Shown here: piece after piece, positions 15,045 to 23,581 of the stretch
Position numbering within the stretch: the first letter of the stretch is position 1
Layout: every line of letters starts with the position of its first letter
From: Thaumasiovibrio subtropicus
GTDB taxonomy: Bacteria > Pseudomonadota > Gammaproteobacteria > Enterobacterales > Vibrionaceae
DNA length: 64,000 nt
NCBI RefSeq assembly: GCF_019703835.1
Contig: NZ_AP023054.1
Location: 1,736,001 to 1,800,000, forward strand
Direction of reading: 5' to 3'
Made by a program: the position numbers and the translations under genes
Notes under the pieces: generated by a model
What the model saw: only the letters and a program-made list of their open reading frames with translations
The model's database searches: none
What the model was told of the DNA's origin: nothing

Positions 15045-16340
15045 TTAAAATAGCGTATTTGCCAATTCAAGCTCATTATCTTTAACTTGCTCGGGCTGCT
15101 CATACTTTTTCACCGGATTGCAGGTTACAAATGTCCTGTAGTCTGCGAACGCTAGCTCAACAAAGCAGTCATTGATGGGGATGACCTTCATGCCGACATT
15201 CTCAGGATAGAACACATCGCCGTTCTCATAGCTAAACACATAGCTGTAACGGGTATAGTTGTTTACTAGGGCTTTGACTGACCCCGTGATAAACACACCC
15301 TCAACCAGCGTTGAGACGTATTCTGACATGTAATCCGTAATCGGTTGGTGACTCTTTTGAATGGGTTTGGTTTGTACTGATTGAGTTTGGCTATCCCCAA
15401 TAACCATGACTGAACCATCCGGCGCGGTCACTATGTCATCACCAAAGGTCATGGCCTTGTATGCCCCAAAGCCAATGAAGGCCACAATGAACAGCATTGC
15501 CACCTTCGCAATGAAGGGAATGTTTAAGCGATGAGTGTGTTTGAACGCCGAGTGATACACCCCATACATTTTCTTGTTGTGTTTGGGGTAGGTCTTCACC
15601 GTACTTTTCATCGACATCCAGTCATCAGGCGCAAACACCTCCGGTTTCTGGTGCCGTACAACCCGCTTACCACCGAGCTTGTTATGGTAGTGAACATGGC
15701 AACCGGTTAGGCGCCGTAAGTTCACATCGATGAGTTTTGGATCTTGGGTGATATAGAACAGATCCCACCCTTTGTGGCGGTGCGTCTCCACTTCTGCAAT
15801 GGCCTGCGGAATATCACTGCCCACACGGCGCGGCGGGAAGAACTGCTGACACTCATCTATCAAGATTTTCGATTGGGTAGGGAGCTCATACCATTGCAAT
15901 GGATTCTTGAAATGGGTGAAGTGCAAGTTCAGCGGCTTTAACATCGAAAAGGTCAACTCGCCTTCGGACATCTCCCGCAGCTCAAAGTAACGTTGTAACT
16001 GTTTCTTGGGATAGACTTTTTCGACGTAGTGACACCAGTTCGCCACGGGGTCATAGGCTTCAAACTGACCTTGCAACCAAAGCACATCTTCAAATTCAAC
16101 AAACATGTTCTGACCATGACGGCCATCGACGATGCGCTTTAACTTGCCTTCAATCTTGTTGCGTCTCAGGTAGTAGCCATAGAAGAACCCCCGAAAAGTT
16201 GCGATGAACTCCATATCCAACATCAAATTAGAAATGTTGTTGTAGTAGATAGGGCGAGAGCCATCGTTACTTTCGACAAGCTCGGTGAGTGCATGCAGGG
16301 TTTTCGATGCCCCTGGTTTACCTGTGATCAGTGTTAGCAT
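15045..16340 (-). CDS. zot: Zot-like phage assembly ATPase (pI)
   Basis: A 431-residue protein. It starts MLTLITGKPGASKTLHALTE, a Walker A loop GKPGASKT at residues 7-14, and ILIDECQQFFPPR near residue 156 is the Walker B segment of the zonular occludens toxin (Zot)/pI family (PF05707). A single membrane helix lies near residue 280 (AKVAMLFIVAFIGFGAYKAM), with the C-terminal part predicted periplasmic, as in pI proteins that drive virion extrusion through the inner membrane. It ends the structural operon, as in CTXphi, VGJ and Vf phages. Whether the C-terminus has toxin activity cannot be judged. It starts 9 bases after the pVI-like gene. Confidence 0.88.
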   Translation of the reverse strand: MLTLITGKPGASKTLHALTELVESNDGSRPIYYNNISNLMLDMEFIATFRGFFYGYYLRRNKIEGKLKRIVDGRHGQNMFVEFEDVLWLQGQFEAYDPVANWCHYVEKVYPKKQLQRYFELREMSEGELTFSMLKPLNLHFTHFKNPLQWYELPTQSKILIDECQQFFPPRRVGSDIPQAIAEVETHRHKGWDLFYITQDPKLIDVNLRRLTGCHVHYHNKLGGKRVVRHQKPEVFAPDDWMSMKSTVKTYPKHNKKMYGVYHSAFKHTHRLNIPFIAKVAMLFIVAFIGFGAYKAMTFGDDIVTAPDGSVMVIGDSQTQSVQTKPIQKSHQPITDYMSEYVSTLVEGVFITGSVKALVNNYTRYSYVFSYENGDVFYPENVGMKVIPINDCFVELAFADYRTFVTCNPVKKYEQPEQVKDNELELANTLF

Positions 16341-16349
16341 GATTTAACC

Positions 16350-16748
16350 CTATGGCTTGCCAGTAAAGAAATAACCACCCGAGAGTTTTGGTTTGCCTGT
16401 CATGGTATTGACCGCGCTACCTAGTTTAGTGGTGCCTTTCCATGTAGCGAGCGCTGACAGCGCACCCAAGTAGATATTGAGCGCATCAGGGATCCCCATT
16501 AACACAACCAGCTTAAACGTGATTTCAGGTATGGCGCCCATCATCGAAACCAAGTGCGCAATCACTTGAGAGAACAGCAAGTTCATGCCCGAAAACACCA
16601 CACCAAAGCCACCCATCGACAAGAACGCGCGAGCAATGAAGCCCATCACCACAGGACCTAGCCACACCGTAATCGTTGGGAGTAGCCAAGCAAAAATCCG
16701 GATGATCCAACCCGCCGCCGTGGCAAGTAAAGGAATTGCAGGTAACAT
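16350..16748 (-). CDS. Minor coat protein, pVI-like
   Basis: A 132-residue hydrophobic protein with three or more membrane segments: WIIRIFAWLLPTITVWLGPV, VMGFIARAFLSMGGFGVVF and a segment near LVVLMGIPDALNIYLGALSA. Its length, hydrophobicity and place between the pIII-like gene and zot match the pVI position of filamentous phages. In that family it caps the virion with pIII. The C-terminus GKPKLSGGYFFTGKP is polar. The function is assigned mainly by context. Confidence 0.65.
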   Translation of the reverse strand: MLPAIPLLATAAGWIIRIFAWLLPTITVWLGPVVMGFIARAFLSMGGFGVVFSGMNLLFSQVIAHLVSMMGAIPEITFKLVVLMGIPDALNIYLGALSALATWKGTTKLGSAVNTMTGKPKLSGGYFFTGKP

Positions 16749-16756
16749 AGAACCTC

Positions 16757-18412
16757 CTACATGTATTTCACGAACATGCCAACCGCAGAGAGGAAGGCAA
16801 AACTGATAAACAAGGCTTTGTGCAGGCCAGCACTTTCACACAGCGCACTATAACTAACATGCACCTCACCATTGAGCACATCGATCACATCAGGATCAGG
16901 GCAGCTCGCTTGATAATCTAAACCCTCACCATCGGCGTATTTGCCGAATAGGTTTATCACCGAATACTCTTCATAAACGGCTTCTAAATCGCTTTTCACA
17001 TCGGCGATTTCTTCCAGTTTGGCTTCCACATTGCCCGTCATGGTGCCGAATGCGCCCGCAGCGGGGAGGCCATCTATCTCATCCGCCGCACAATCGGCTT
17101 CCCACATGCGACGCGCCATGAAGCAGGAATGGGCATCACCACTGCAACTAAAGGCGGCACAACTCGATGCATCAATGGTGTTCTGTGTCCCCGTGGCACT
17201 GGATATCGTGATGTTGTTAATCGCTTCAACAATGTCAGCGTTCCCTTGCGTAATAGCCGCAATCACATCTGAGTTATCGACATTCACGTCACCCGTGAAC
17301 GAGATATTATCGAGCCCTTCAACGATTTGATTGTTAGAAGTGACAAGATCGGACAGTGAGCCTTTGATGTCTTGATTGTCACTGACGAGCTCGGCTAGCT
17401 CAGAGTTAGTCACTTTCGCTTCAGCAAGAATTTTCTTGGCATCGGTACGTATCGACCAAGAATTTAGACGTATCTTGTTGGTGTTGAACTCAACGCCAGA
17501 GAGCTTATTCGATTGTGAATTTAAGATAGTGGTATGGGTGCGGGTTTCGTTACGAATGTCTTCCACATTAGGATTCATGGCTACCGCTGCTTGCCCAATC
17601 ATCTGTTGTAAACCAAGAATGCTATGTAAGGTGCCGTGGCTCTCATTGGTGCGTTGCTCGATACCATTTAAGCTGTTGTTTATCATGGTGGAATACCACA
17701 GTTGATCTTTAGCGACTGCGGCCGTGCGTTGATTTAAGGAGGTGACAGCCAATGCGGTCGCTTGCGCCCAGTGTTGTACCGTATCGAGAAACTTCAGATT
17801 CTCTGCATAGAACTTCTCATTCGCCTGTTGCGAGCGGATCATGTTCTTTTGGATAACATCGTTTTGAAAGATTTGGCTTTTGATGTTGGTGTTAATCGCA
17901 CTGGAACAATCGTTCCCTGAGCAGCTTTGCAATGTTGCCACATGGGGATCGATCAGCAAGGCAGGGGGCATATTGCTTTGCCCTTGCGTGTCCGGTGGCT
18001 GAAAGCCTGAATCGTTAAGTTGGTCTTCATACGGGTTGTTATCGAGTGAGCCCGAATCAGGCATCGAAGAATCAATGATATAGCCTGCACAATTATGCGT
18101 ATCCTTACTCAGCACACTAAAATCAGCCTGTGCGGCACAATTATAAATATCAACGTCACCATTGGGGAGATAAGGGCATGTTTCAACGTAGCGCCAATAC
18201 TCATACTTAACCGAGCAGCTAGATATACACTTGATAGTCCTCATCTCATCGGCCAAACCATCGCGATAACCACTTAAATTAATGTGCTTTAGAGAGCCAA
18301 CCACACAGTGCGGGGATTGGGATATCGCCCAAAGTGGCGATGAGAGGCAGAGCGCGATCAGAACATAGAGCGCCTGACAGCATCGACCAACACGAACAGA
18401 ACGAAAAACCAT
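16757..18412 (-). CDS. Adsorption (pIII-like) minor coat protein
   Basis: A 551-residue secreted protein. It has a signal peptide (ALYVLIALCLSSPLWA, cleavage near residue 29), then a cysteine-rich N-terminal domain (CISSCSVKYEYWRYVETCPY) and a proline/aspartate linker. A long region of repeats follows, with coiled-coil or tail-fibre character (SVKYEY absent; TSLNQRTAAVAKDQLWYSTM, SNNQIVEGLDNISF). A second cysteine cluster lies near residue 410 (SSCAAFSCSGDAHSCF) and a C-terminal membrane anchor (ALFISFAFLSAVGMFVKYM) ends it. Position and architecture correspond to pIII/OrfU, which binds the host pilus and TolA and releases the virion. It is longer than the CTXphi protein. Confidence 0.78.
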   Translation of the reverse strand: MVFRSVRVGRCCQALYVLIALCLSSPLWAISQSPHCVVGSLKHINLSGYRDGLADEMRTIKCISSCSVKYEYWRYVETCPYLPNGDVDIYNCAAQADFSVLSKDTHNCAGYIIDSSMPDSGSLDNNPYEDQLNDSGFQPPDTQGQSNMPPALLIDPHVATLQSCSGNDCSSAINTNIKSQIFQNDVIQKNMIRSQQANEKFYAENLKFLDTVQHWAQATALAVTSLNQRTAAVAKDQLWYSTMINNSLNGIEQRTNESHGTLHSILGLQQMIGQAAVAMNPNVEDIRNETRTHTTILNSQSNKLSGVEFNTNKIRLNSWSIRTDAKKILAEAKVTNSELAELVSDNQDIKGSLSDLVTSNNQIVEGLDNISFTGDVNVDNSDVIAAITQGNADIVEAINNITISSATGTQNTIDASSCAAFSCSGDAHSCFMARRMWEADCAADEIDGLPAAGAFGTMTGNVEAKLEEIADVKSDLEAVYEEYSVINLFGKYADGEGLDYQASCPDPDVIDVLNGEVHVSYSALCESAGLHKALFISFAFLSAVGMFVKYM

Positions 18413-18492
18413 ATGATGTCATCCACTGTCAGTAACATTGAGAAGCCTTTGAAGGAAAACGGGTGGGGCGATGACACCCCACACCAAGTGGA

Positions 18493-18702
18493 TTAAAAGA
18501 AGGTGGCTTTGACCCAAGTCCCAATCATGGCAACAGCCGCAAGGCCAATCACCAGTAATTGCACTTCTTGAATGGTGGACGTACCTTCAGTGATGGTGGT
18601 TTTCACGGCGGTAAGATCGTAAGCGTGAGCTGAACTCATGGTGGTGCCACCCACCAACGCGATACCTAGGCCGTACTTTTTGACGTTGTTGAAAAATTTC
18701 AT
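18493..18702 (-). CDS. Major coat protein (pVIII-like)
   Basis: A 69-residue protein beginning MKFFNNVKKYGLGIALVGGT, with a signal peptide ending MSSAHA. The mature part of about 43 residues is YDLTAVKTTITEGTSTIQEV, then one membrane helix LLVIGLAAVAMIGTWVKATF with a positively charged C-terminus. This is the classic pVIII plan: acidic outside, hydrophobic middle, basic inside against the DNA. Its start overlaps the end of the upstream small gene by four bases (ATGA type), so translation is probably coupled. Confidence 0.85.
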   Translation of the reverse strand: MKFFNNVKKYGLGIALVGGTTMSSAHAYDLTAVKTTITEGTSTIQEVQLLVIGLAAVAMIGTWVKATFF

Positions 18703-18983
18703 CGGAATACTCCAAATTGTCGAAGGATTAAACGGCCAATGAATGCAACGGTATAAACACCCGTTGCCAGCACAAACAACACACCAACCGTGGCCGCATC
18801 CAGTTGGCTTTGCGCGTAAGGAAGCAGGGCGGGGACATCGTTAATCGTCATCACTAGCGTGTGATTGTCGGGGCAAAACTCAGCCAATCGGGCAAACAGC
18901 TCCTGCGATGGCGTGTTAGAAAGATCCAACGATTGAGTCAGAGTGATCGCGCCCGTCGTTTGATTAACCGTGCCGCAATACAT
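18699..18983 (-). CDS. Small phage membrane protein (pVII/pIX position)
   Basis: A 94-residue protein (MYCGTVNQTTGAITLTQSLD ...) with an N-terminal soluble half containing two cysteines and a single C-terminal membrane helix (AATVGVLFVLATGVYTVAFI). It lies between the ssDNA-binding gene and the coat gene. In related Vibrio phages a small protein occupies this place and may be a minor capsid or assembly protein. The exact role is not known. It overlaps the coat gene start by four bases. Confidence 0.6.
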   Translation of the reverse strand: MYCGTVNQTTGAITLTQSLDLSNTPSQELFARLAEFCPDNHTLVMTINDVPALLPYAQSQLDAATVGVLFVLATGVYTVAFIGRLILRQFGVFR

Positions 18984-18992
18984 AATCCGCCC

Positions 18993-19304
18993 TTACTTCG
19001 CTTTCATCTCAGGCAGCTTGAACAAGCGCATGCCCGTAAAACTGACGTGTTGGCCTTTGTCGCCCGCGAACTTGGACTCGGTGAACTCGATGAAGTACTC
19101 AAGGGGCAGGCCAACGGCTTTTTTAAGTTCATCGAGAAAGCCGGATTTCACTTGCTGGGTGGTGACATTCACGGTCAGGATTTGAGAGGGTTTCATGACC
19201 TGTAATTTGAATGAGCCCTTATTGCTGACTTCACCCGTTTGAGGGTTGGTGGATGAGCGCATTTCAATGTCTTCGTCATCTAAGATAATGCCTTTGATTT
19301 GCAT
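18993..19304 (-). CDS. Phage ssDNA-binding protein (gV-like)
   Basis: A 103-residue protein starting MQIKGIILDDEDIEMRSSTN. The ATG at 19304 is preferred because AAAGGAAAA precedes it; a longer frame to 19385 adds an unlikely N-terminus. The strands GSFKLQVMKPSQILTVNVTT and FIEFTESKFAGDKGQHVSFT fit a small OB-type ssDNA-binding protein. It sits directly after Rep, where filamentous phages keep the protein that coats new single strands. The gene order supports the call more than the sequence does. Confidence 0.65.
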   Translation of the reverse strand: MQIKGIILDDEDIEMRSSTNPQTGEVSNKGSFKLQVMKPSQILTVNVTTQQVKSGFLDELKKAVGLPLEYFIEFTESKFAGDKGQHVSFTGMRLFKLPEMKAK

Positions 19305-19403
19305 GGTATTTTCCTTTGGTTTATTTTTTTCGACAGTTATTGATACAAGTCCAAGGGCGGCAGGGGTGGCGCGCTGCGCACACACTCCTGCCAGCCTTCG
19401 TCG

Positions 19404-21344
19404 TCACTCCATCCACAGCATCTCTTCGCAGTAGTCCACAAAGGCTTGCATTGCTTCGTACTGAGCGTCGGCCATGGCTTCGTAGCGCTCGACTTGCTCT
19501 AACAGGTCGAACACATCAACGACTTCACTCATAATGTTTTGTTGCTTGGTTTTAATGGATTCGATGTCTTTGATTTTCCACGTCTTGAAACGGGTAAGGA
19601 TGAACACAGAGTGAAACATCAGGCCGTTGACTCTGGGAGCGGCCATCTCCCCGTAACGGGTATTCGACGGGCGGTAATCTTGCAGCAACTCATCAAAGAG
19701 GTGCGGTGTGTGATAGTGGGGTTTGATGGGTCGTTGAGTACGTTTGATAAAAATCCCACCCATGGCATAACAGAACGCCGCCCAATCAGAGGCATGCGCA
19801 GCACGGCGAGCAGATTCCAGAATGAACCACTCCACATCATCAAATTTGTTCATAGCATTGCTCTCTTCCATATCAACTTTTAAGCGACGCAGCTCCCGCC
19901 AGATAGTGACACTCGGGCCCCCAAAGAATTGAAACTGACGAATGCTATTGACCCGCGCCCATGACAGCACACGCTCAGACGCATCGGTCGCTTGCAGGTT
20001 GGTGTTTTTATCTTTGGTGATGAACTCACCATCGATGTTTTTACAAAGGTATTTCGCCACATAGCCAACGCCAGAGCCGCGTTTGAAATCGATGGGCTCA
20101 ATCTTAAAGCGATGTTCACGCGCGCCTTTTTCATCGGGCGAGTCGGCCAATGCCCACTTGCGAAAGCAGGTTTCGACCGTTTCAGCGTCTTCGGGTAAGC
20201 AGTAAGTTAAGAGGTGCCAGTGTGGGCAACCATCATGATGGGGCTCCACCACGCGCATGCCATAAATGCGAATGCTGGCTTTATCGAGATCTTTTCGGAT
20301 CGCATTCCAGACCCCAATCAAGTATTGCTGCGCATCAGTGGTATTAGGCTTTGCAGCCTGCAACCATGCCGGATTCACCTCACCGCTGGTTTTGTGCGAA
20401 TGGAAGCGGCTAGGGCAGGTCAATGTCATGAACATACAGGCATGGCCGGAAGTTTCGGCAATCATGTCAAAGCCCTTAATGCGTACAAACATTTCAGCGC
20501 GGCGCACCTCGGGATTGCTGACAGATTTGTCGGCAAGTTCTTTTAAGGTGAAATGGACATCATCATCGTCACTGTCAACCGCCACCAAACGCTTCAACAC
20601 ATCATCGTTCATGGCGCGGCGATACTTCACACGATGAACGGAATCTGGTGAGCAGTAAGCCGATTTGCGTTTATGCACCAGCTCCAAATCTCGCGCCACG
20701 CGCTCTAGGGTGATGTTGCAATGACGGCGCAATCGACGGCGCCACCACACATCCGAACACGCCCGATTGACCAGTGATAGCACTTCGATGTCTGTACCGT
20801 TGAAATCATCTTTCTTTAGACGCGCTTCATACTCAGCGTGACTAAACGCAATGTCGTAATCACGGAGGATGTCTTGAACGAGTTGAAATTTGTCATCAGT
20901 TGAGCCGTCCAACTTAAGTACCGCGACCGAGCACTTATGCGAGCCGGTAGCCGCCAGTTGAATGATCTCATCATCGGAAATCGAGCATTTAAGGGCAGGG
21001 GATCGCAACCGTTGATCGGCCGCTTCAACGGCGTGCAGAGCTTCCAGATAACCACGGCGTTTCACAATATCAAGGAACGAACGCACCATCTTAGGCGCAA
21101 ACGAACCATGACCACGCACGGCCTCATAAACAGGTTTCGCCCAGTTTTTCAGCCTGAACTTATGCTCGGTGAGATTGAAATCAGTGATCATGTCGTAGAG
21201 TTCACACTGACGATGGGACTTAGGCACCACCACGTAAGAGCCATCAACAGGCTGATCGCATTGATTGACACCCCAGCTTTGTGGGTAGCCATACGCCTTA
21301 AGAAAATCAGGCTCAGTCAGGTGAGTTTGGGCGGCCGTCATCAT
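19404..21344 (-). CDS. Replication initiator, gpA-type HUH endonuclease
   Basis: A 646-residue protein with the three rolling-circle motifs: CMFMTLTCPSRFH near residue 306 (motif 1), DGCPHWHLLTYC near 373 (HUH metal-binding motif, HxH) and GYVAKYLCKNIDG near 431 (two tyrosines, Y-x3-Y). The double tyrosine and overall length put it with the gpA family (PF05840) of P2 and phiX174, not the shorter single-tyrosine RstA/gII types known from CTXphi. It should nick the double-stranded phage form at the plus origin and drive rolling-circle replication. The start overlaps the previous gene (ATGA), so the two are coupled. Confidence 0.82.
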   Translation of the reverse strand: MMTAAQTHLTEPDFLKAYGYPQSWGVNQCDQPVDGSYVVVPKSHRQCELYDMITDFNLTEHKFRLKNWAKPVYEAVRGHGSFAPKMVRSFLDIVKRRGYLEALHAVEAADQRLRSPALKCSISDDEIIQLAATGSHKCSVAVLKLDGSTDDKFQLVQDILRDYDIAFSHAEYEARLKKDDFNGTDIEVLSLVNRACSDVWWRRRLRRHCNITLERVARDLELVHKRKSAYCSPDSVHRVKYRRAMNDDVLKRLVAVDSDDDDVHFTLKELADKSVSNPEVRRAEMFVRIKGFDMIAETSGHACMFMTLTCPSRFHSHKTSGEVNPAWLQAAKPNTTDAQQYLIGVWNAIRKDLDKASIRIYGMRVVEPHHDGCPHWHLLTYCLPEDAETVETCFRKWALADSPDEKGAREHRFKIEPIDFKRGSGVGYVAKYLCKNIDGEFITKDKNTNLQATDASERVLSWARVNSIRQFQFFGGPSVTIWRELRRLKVDMEESNAMNKFDDVEWFILESARRAAHASDWAAFCYAMGGIFIKRTQRPIKPHYHTPHLFDELLQDYRPSNTRYGEMAAPRVNGLMFHSVFILTRFKTWKIKDIESIKTKQQNIMSEVVDVFDLLEQVERYEAMADAQYEAMQAFVDYCEEMLWME

Positions 21345-21616
21345 GACATGTCTCCAAAATCAAAGAGCTCAGGCGGACGTTTAGACCGATAACGACGGGC
21401 TGTTTTGGGCGGTGTGTATTTGAAGCCTTTGACATTTTGCTCTGCGAGCTTGCCCACATAATCCAAGGTTTCTTTGAAGGGGTTCTGAGAGTTGCCAATC
21501 TGTTCAAGGTAGTAATCACCACCAATAGCCGCGTAGTGAGTCGCCGCCGCACGAGGCAAGCCAAGCAGGCGCAAATGCTTCTCTATGTTGATAACAACGA
21601 AATCACTCCATGACAT
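21341..21616 (-). CDS. Small phage early protein, first gene of the Rep operon
   Basis: A 91-residue protein: MSWSDFVVINIEKHLRLLGL ... FKYTPPKTARRYRSKRPPEL. It has a helical N-terminus and a very basic C-terminal tail that could bind nucleic acid. It is read first after the divergent control region and overlaps rep by four bases. The family is not recognised. Its place suggests a role in replication or its control. Ribosome site AAGGAGCC precedes the ATG. Confidence 0.6.
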   Translation of the reverse strand: MSWSDFVVINIEKHLRLLGLPRAAATHYAAIGGDYYLEQIGNSQNPFKETLDYVGKLAEQNVKGFKYTPPKTARRYRSKRPPELFDFGDMS

Positions 21617-21723
21617 GATAGGCTCCTTGAAATCCTGACTTTTGTGTAGTCTAGTACTCTAAAATCCGGATTGTAAATCCCGTTTTTTGAGTGTTATTAA
21701 GCTAAAATCAGGAAAAAGGAGGA
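21617..21723. promoter_or_regulatory. Divergent phage control region (repressor / Rep operon)
   Basis: A gap of 107 bases between the start of the early operon (minus) and the repressor gene (plus). ATCCGGATTGTAAATCCCGT and TAAAATCAGGAAAAAGGA contain related half-sites (AATCCGGAT/AAATCCCG/AAATCAGG) that could be operators for the repressor. The layout matches rstR/rstA of CTXphi. Operator identity is inferred. Confidence 0.5.
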
Positions 21724-22086
21724 TTGGTGATGTATGCAAATTATCTTTTAGATGCCTACAAACAGGCCAAAAACTACGTACAAGACAAGCAAATTGCGCA
21801 TGATTTGAATATCTCGCCACAGAAGATGACTGAAATTCGCAAAGGTCGTCGATATCTCACTGAGACTGAAGCACTTTTTCTAGCTAAAAATGCAGAAATC
21901 GATTCTGAGCAAGCATTGCTTGGTTTAGCCGCTGACAAATCAAAGAACTACGAAGCGAAGCAAATCATTGAAGGCATTATGGAAAAGCTAAAGGCGACAA
22001 GGATTAGTCGATATGCTCATGTTATTACAGGGATTACTGTACTGGGCGTTACAACGTCTCAGTGCGCATTATGTATGTTATGTTAA
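21724..22086 (+). CDS. Phage repressor-like HTH protein (DUF3693 type); C-terminus encoded by dif1
   Basis: A 120-residue protein; an alternative ATG at 21730 gives MYANYLLDAYKQAKNYVQDK. A helix-turn-helix is seen at about residues 25-60 (QIAHDLNISPQKMTEIRKGR then YLTETEALFLAKN). A coiled or amphipathic middle and a hydrophobic C-terminus (YAHVITGITVLGVTT) follow. It belongs to the small phage regulators with the DUF3693-like pattern found in Vibrio filamentous phages. The last codons (QCALCMLC, stop) are the dif1 site itself, so the C-terminus in the integrated state is fixed by the chromosome junction. It is divergent from the Rep operon, as expected of its repressor. Confidence 0.72.
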   Translation: MVMYANYLLDAYKQAKNYVQDKQIAHDLNISPQKMTEIRKGRRYLTETEALFLAKNAEIDSEQALLGLAADKSKNYEAKQIIEGIMEKLKATRISRYAHVITGITVLGVTTSQCALCMLC

Positions 22087-22088
22087 AT
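22061..22088 (+). other. dif1: dif1 chromosome-dimer resolution site / phage attachment site
   Basis: AGTGCGCATTA (XerC arm), TGTATG (centre) and TTATGTTAAAT (XerD arm) form a 28-base site that matches Vibrio dif1 as I recall it and differs from E. coli dif at few positions. XerCD-FtsK resolve chromosome dimers here, and Vibrio filamentous phages hijack it. It marks the replication terminus. A KOPS-type GGGCAGGG at 20993 on the left and CCCTCCCC at 42431 on the right both point toward it. Confidence 0.92.
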
Positions 22089-22435
22089 AAGGTATTGGGG
22101 ATTGATGGTGAATGCATCAACTTGTCTACTACATCGCCATTCTCTCCCCTTAAAGTGCCATTTTTACGGGGCTATCAAAAATACTGTGTATTTAACCAGT
22201 GCGCGCTATTTACCATAAAATAGCTAATAAACATCTTATTTGTCATCCGTTCGCGAATGCTCTCTGTATGACAAAAAGCTGCTAATTAGCATTGAAGTGT
22301 TTTTGTTGTGCTGATCGATGAATAAACTGGCGTGCGCTACGTGAAATCTGCGTGAGTTTGTGGGTATTTCCCTAAAAGAATGGCCTCAGCGCGTGCTGAG
22401 GCCTGTCGATTTTGAACAAACCGCTTTTACAGTTC
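22089..22435. other. Intergenic region right of dif1
   Basis: About 350 bases without a gene. It includes AGTGCGCGCTA at 22199, which resembles a XerC arm with two changes but has no XerD arm. The right end holds the argC terminator. No promoter for a plus-strand gene is obvious. Confidence 0.5.
22382..22403 (-). terminator. Terminator of argC
   Basis: GGCCTCAGC-gcgt-GCTGAGGCC is a perfect 9-base stem. On the minus strand it is followed by ATTCTTTT. It lies 33 bases past the argC stop. Confidence 0.75.
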
Positions 22436-23356
22436 TTACAATGCTGTCGCTGTGCTTTCTTCAAGTCCCAACATTAAATTGAGGTTTTGCACGGCTGCAC
22501 CTGAGGCGCCTTTACCTAAATTATCGAGGCGCGCAACCAAAACGAATCTGTCTTCATCACTGCTGAAAATTTCGATATCCACTTGGTTTGTACCATTAAG
22601 ACGTTGTGGCGTCGCTAGCGAAAATGTTTGATCGCTATAGTCACGATTCACACCGTGAAAGTTGATGAAGTCTTCGTTCGCGTACGCTTTCCTATACTGC
22701 TCTTCAATAACATGGATCGGCGTTTTATGACGGTTTTGAACTGGGATACAAACCAGCATGCCTTGCGCATAGTTAGCGACCGACGGAATGAAAATCGGCT
22801 TTGCTGTCAAGTTAGCCCACTGGGTGATCTCTGGAATGTGTTTGTGGTTCATGTTCAAACCGTAAAGCCCGAAAGGTTCACCATGTTCTTCGAAATGCGC
22901 AATCATGTTTTTGCCACCGCCCGAATAACCTGAAACAGCATTAATGGTGATGTTGTCGCTGTCGATCAAGTTGATGACTGGTTTAAGCAGTAAAATAGCA
23001 CCTGTGGCATAGCAACCCGGGTTCGATACATGTTGAGCTGACTTGATTTTATCGCGTTGTTCAGCGTTAAGCTCCGGCATGCCATAAACCCAGCCATCTG
23101 CAATACGATGTGCAGAGCTTGCATCGAGAACACGGCAACCAACCGATGCGGCTAATTTTGCTGATGATTTTGCCGCTTCATCAGGTAGGCAAAGTACCGT
23201 TAAATCGACAGCCTCCATTATCGTTTTTTTGGCTTCATCATTTTTGCGCTGTGCGGGATCAATAGAGACGAGCTCTATTTGGTTGTGATTCGCGAGCCTT
23301 TCTTTTATTTGTAAGCCGGTTGTACCTTCTTCACCGTCAATAAATACCTTGTACAT
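22436..23356 (-). CDS. argC: N-acetyl-gamma-glutamyl-phosphate reductase, short (type 2) form
   Basis: A 306-residue protein starting MYKVFIDGEEGTTGLQIKER. The ATG at 23356 has AAGGACG upstream; a longer frame to 23464 has an un-enzyme-like leader and is rejected. GEEGTTGLQ is the NADP loop and VSNPGCYATGA near residue 112 holds the catalytic cysteine. The enzyme reduces N-acetylglutamyl phosphate to the semialdehyde in arginine synthesis. The type 2 form is about 310 residues and differs from the argC of the classical arg operon, so this may be an extra copy. No other arg gene is adjacent. Confidence 0.88.
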   Translation of the reverse strand: MYKVFIDGEEGTTGLQIKERLANHNQIELVSIDPAQRKNDEAKKTIMEAVDLTVLCLPDEAAKSSAKLAASVGCRVLDASSAHRIADGWVYGMPELNAEQRDKIKSAQHVSNPGCYATGAILLLKPVINLIDSDNITINAVSGYSGGGKNMIAHFEEHGEPFGLYGLNMNHKHIPEITQWANLTAKPIFIPSVANYAQGMLVCIPVQNRHKTPIHVIEEQYRKAYANEDFINFHGVNRDYSDQTFSLATPQRLNGTNQVDIEIFSSDEDRFVLVARLDNLGKGASGAAVQNLNLMLGLEESTATAL

Positions 23357-23581
23357 AACGTCCTTAAACCAAAATGGTGAATTTATATGTTCTATTTTTG
23401 AATAATAACACAGAAGTGGGCGTTGTGAAGCGTGCAATAGCGGTCGGTGTGTGATGGAGAACATTTTGTACAGATGAGCATCTCTCCTCTACTTTCTTCT
23501 TCGCTGCAATGGGAGAATGAGAGGATCAACACCTAGCGGTTAGGCTACCTCACAGAGTGATGAGAGGCAGCGTGGTATTGA

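Larger units (their letters stand above)
15045..22088 (-). mobile_element. Filamentous (inovirus) prophage integrated at dif1
   Basis: Gene order on the minus strand is small early gene, Rep, ssDNA-binding protein, small membrane protein, major coat, pIII-like, pVI-like and Zot. A divergent repressor gene lies on the plus strand. This is the Vibrio filamentous-phage layout. The right end is the intact dif1 site at 22061-22088. The exact left end is unknown and is placed here at the zot stop. All phage genes are open. Confidence 0.85.

Noticed and set aside
22199..22209. AGTGCGCGCTA as a second XerC-like site right of dif1
   Set aside because: Two mismatches and no XerD arm follow; probably chance.
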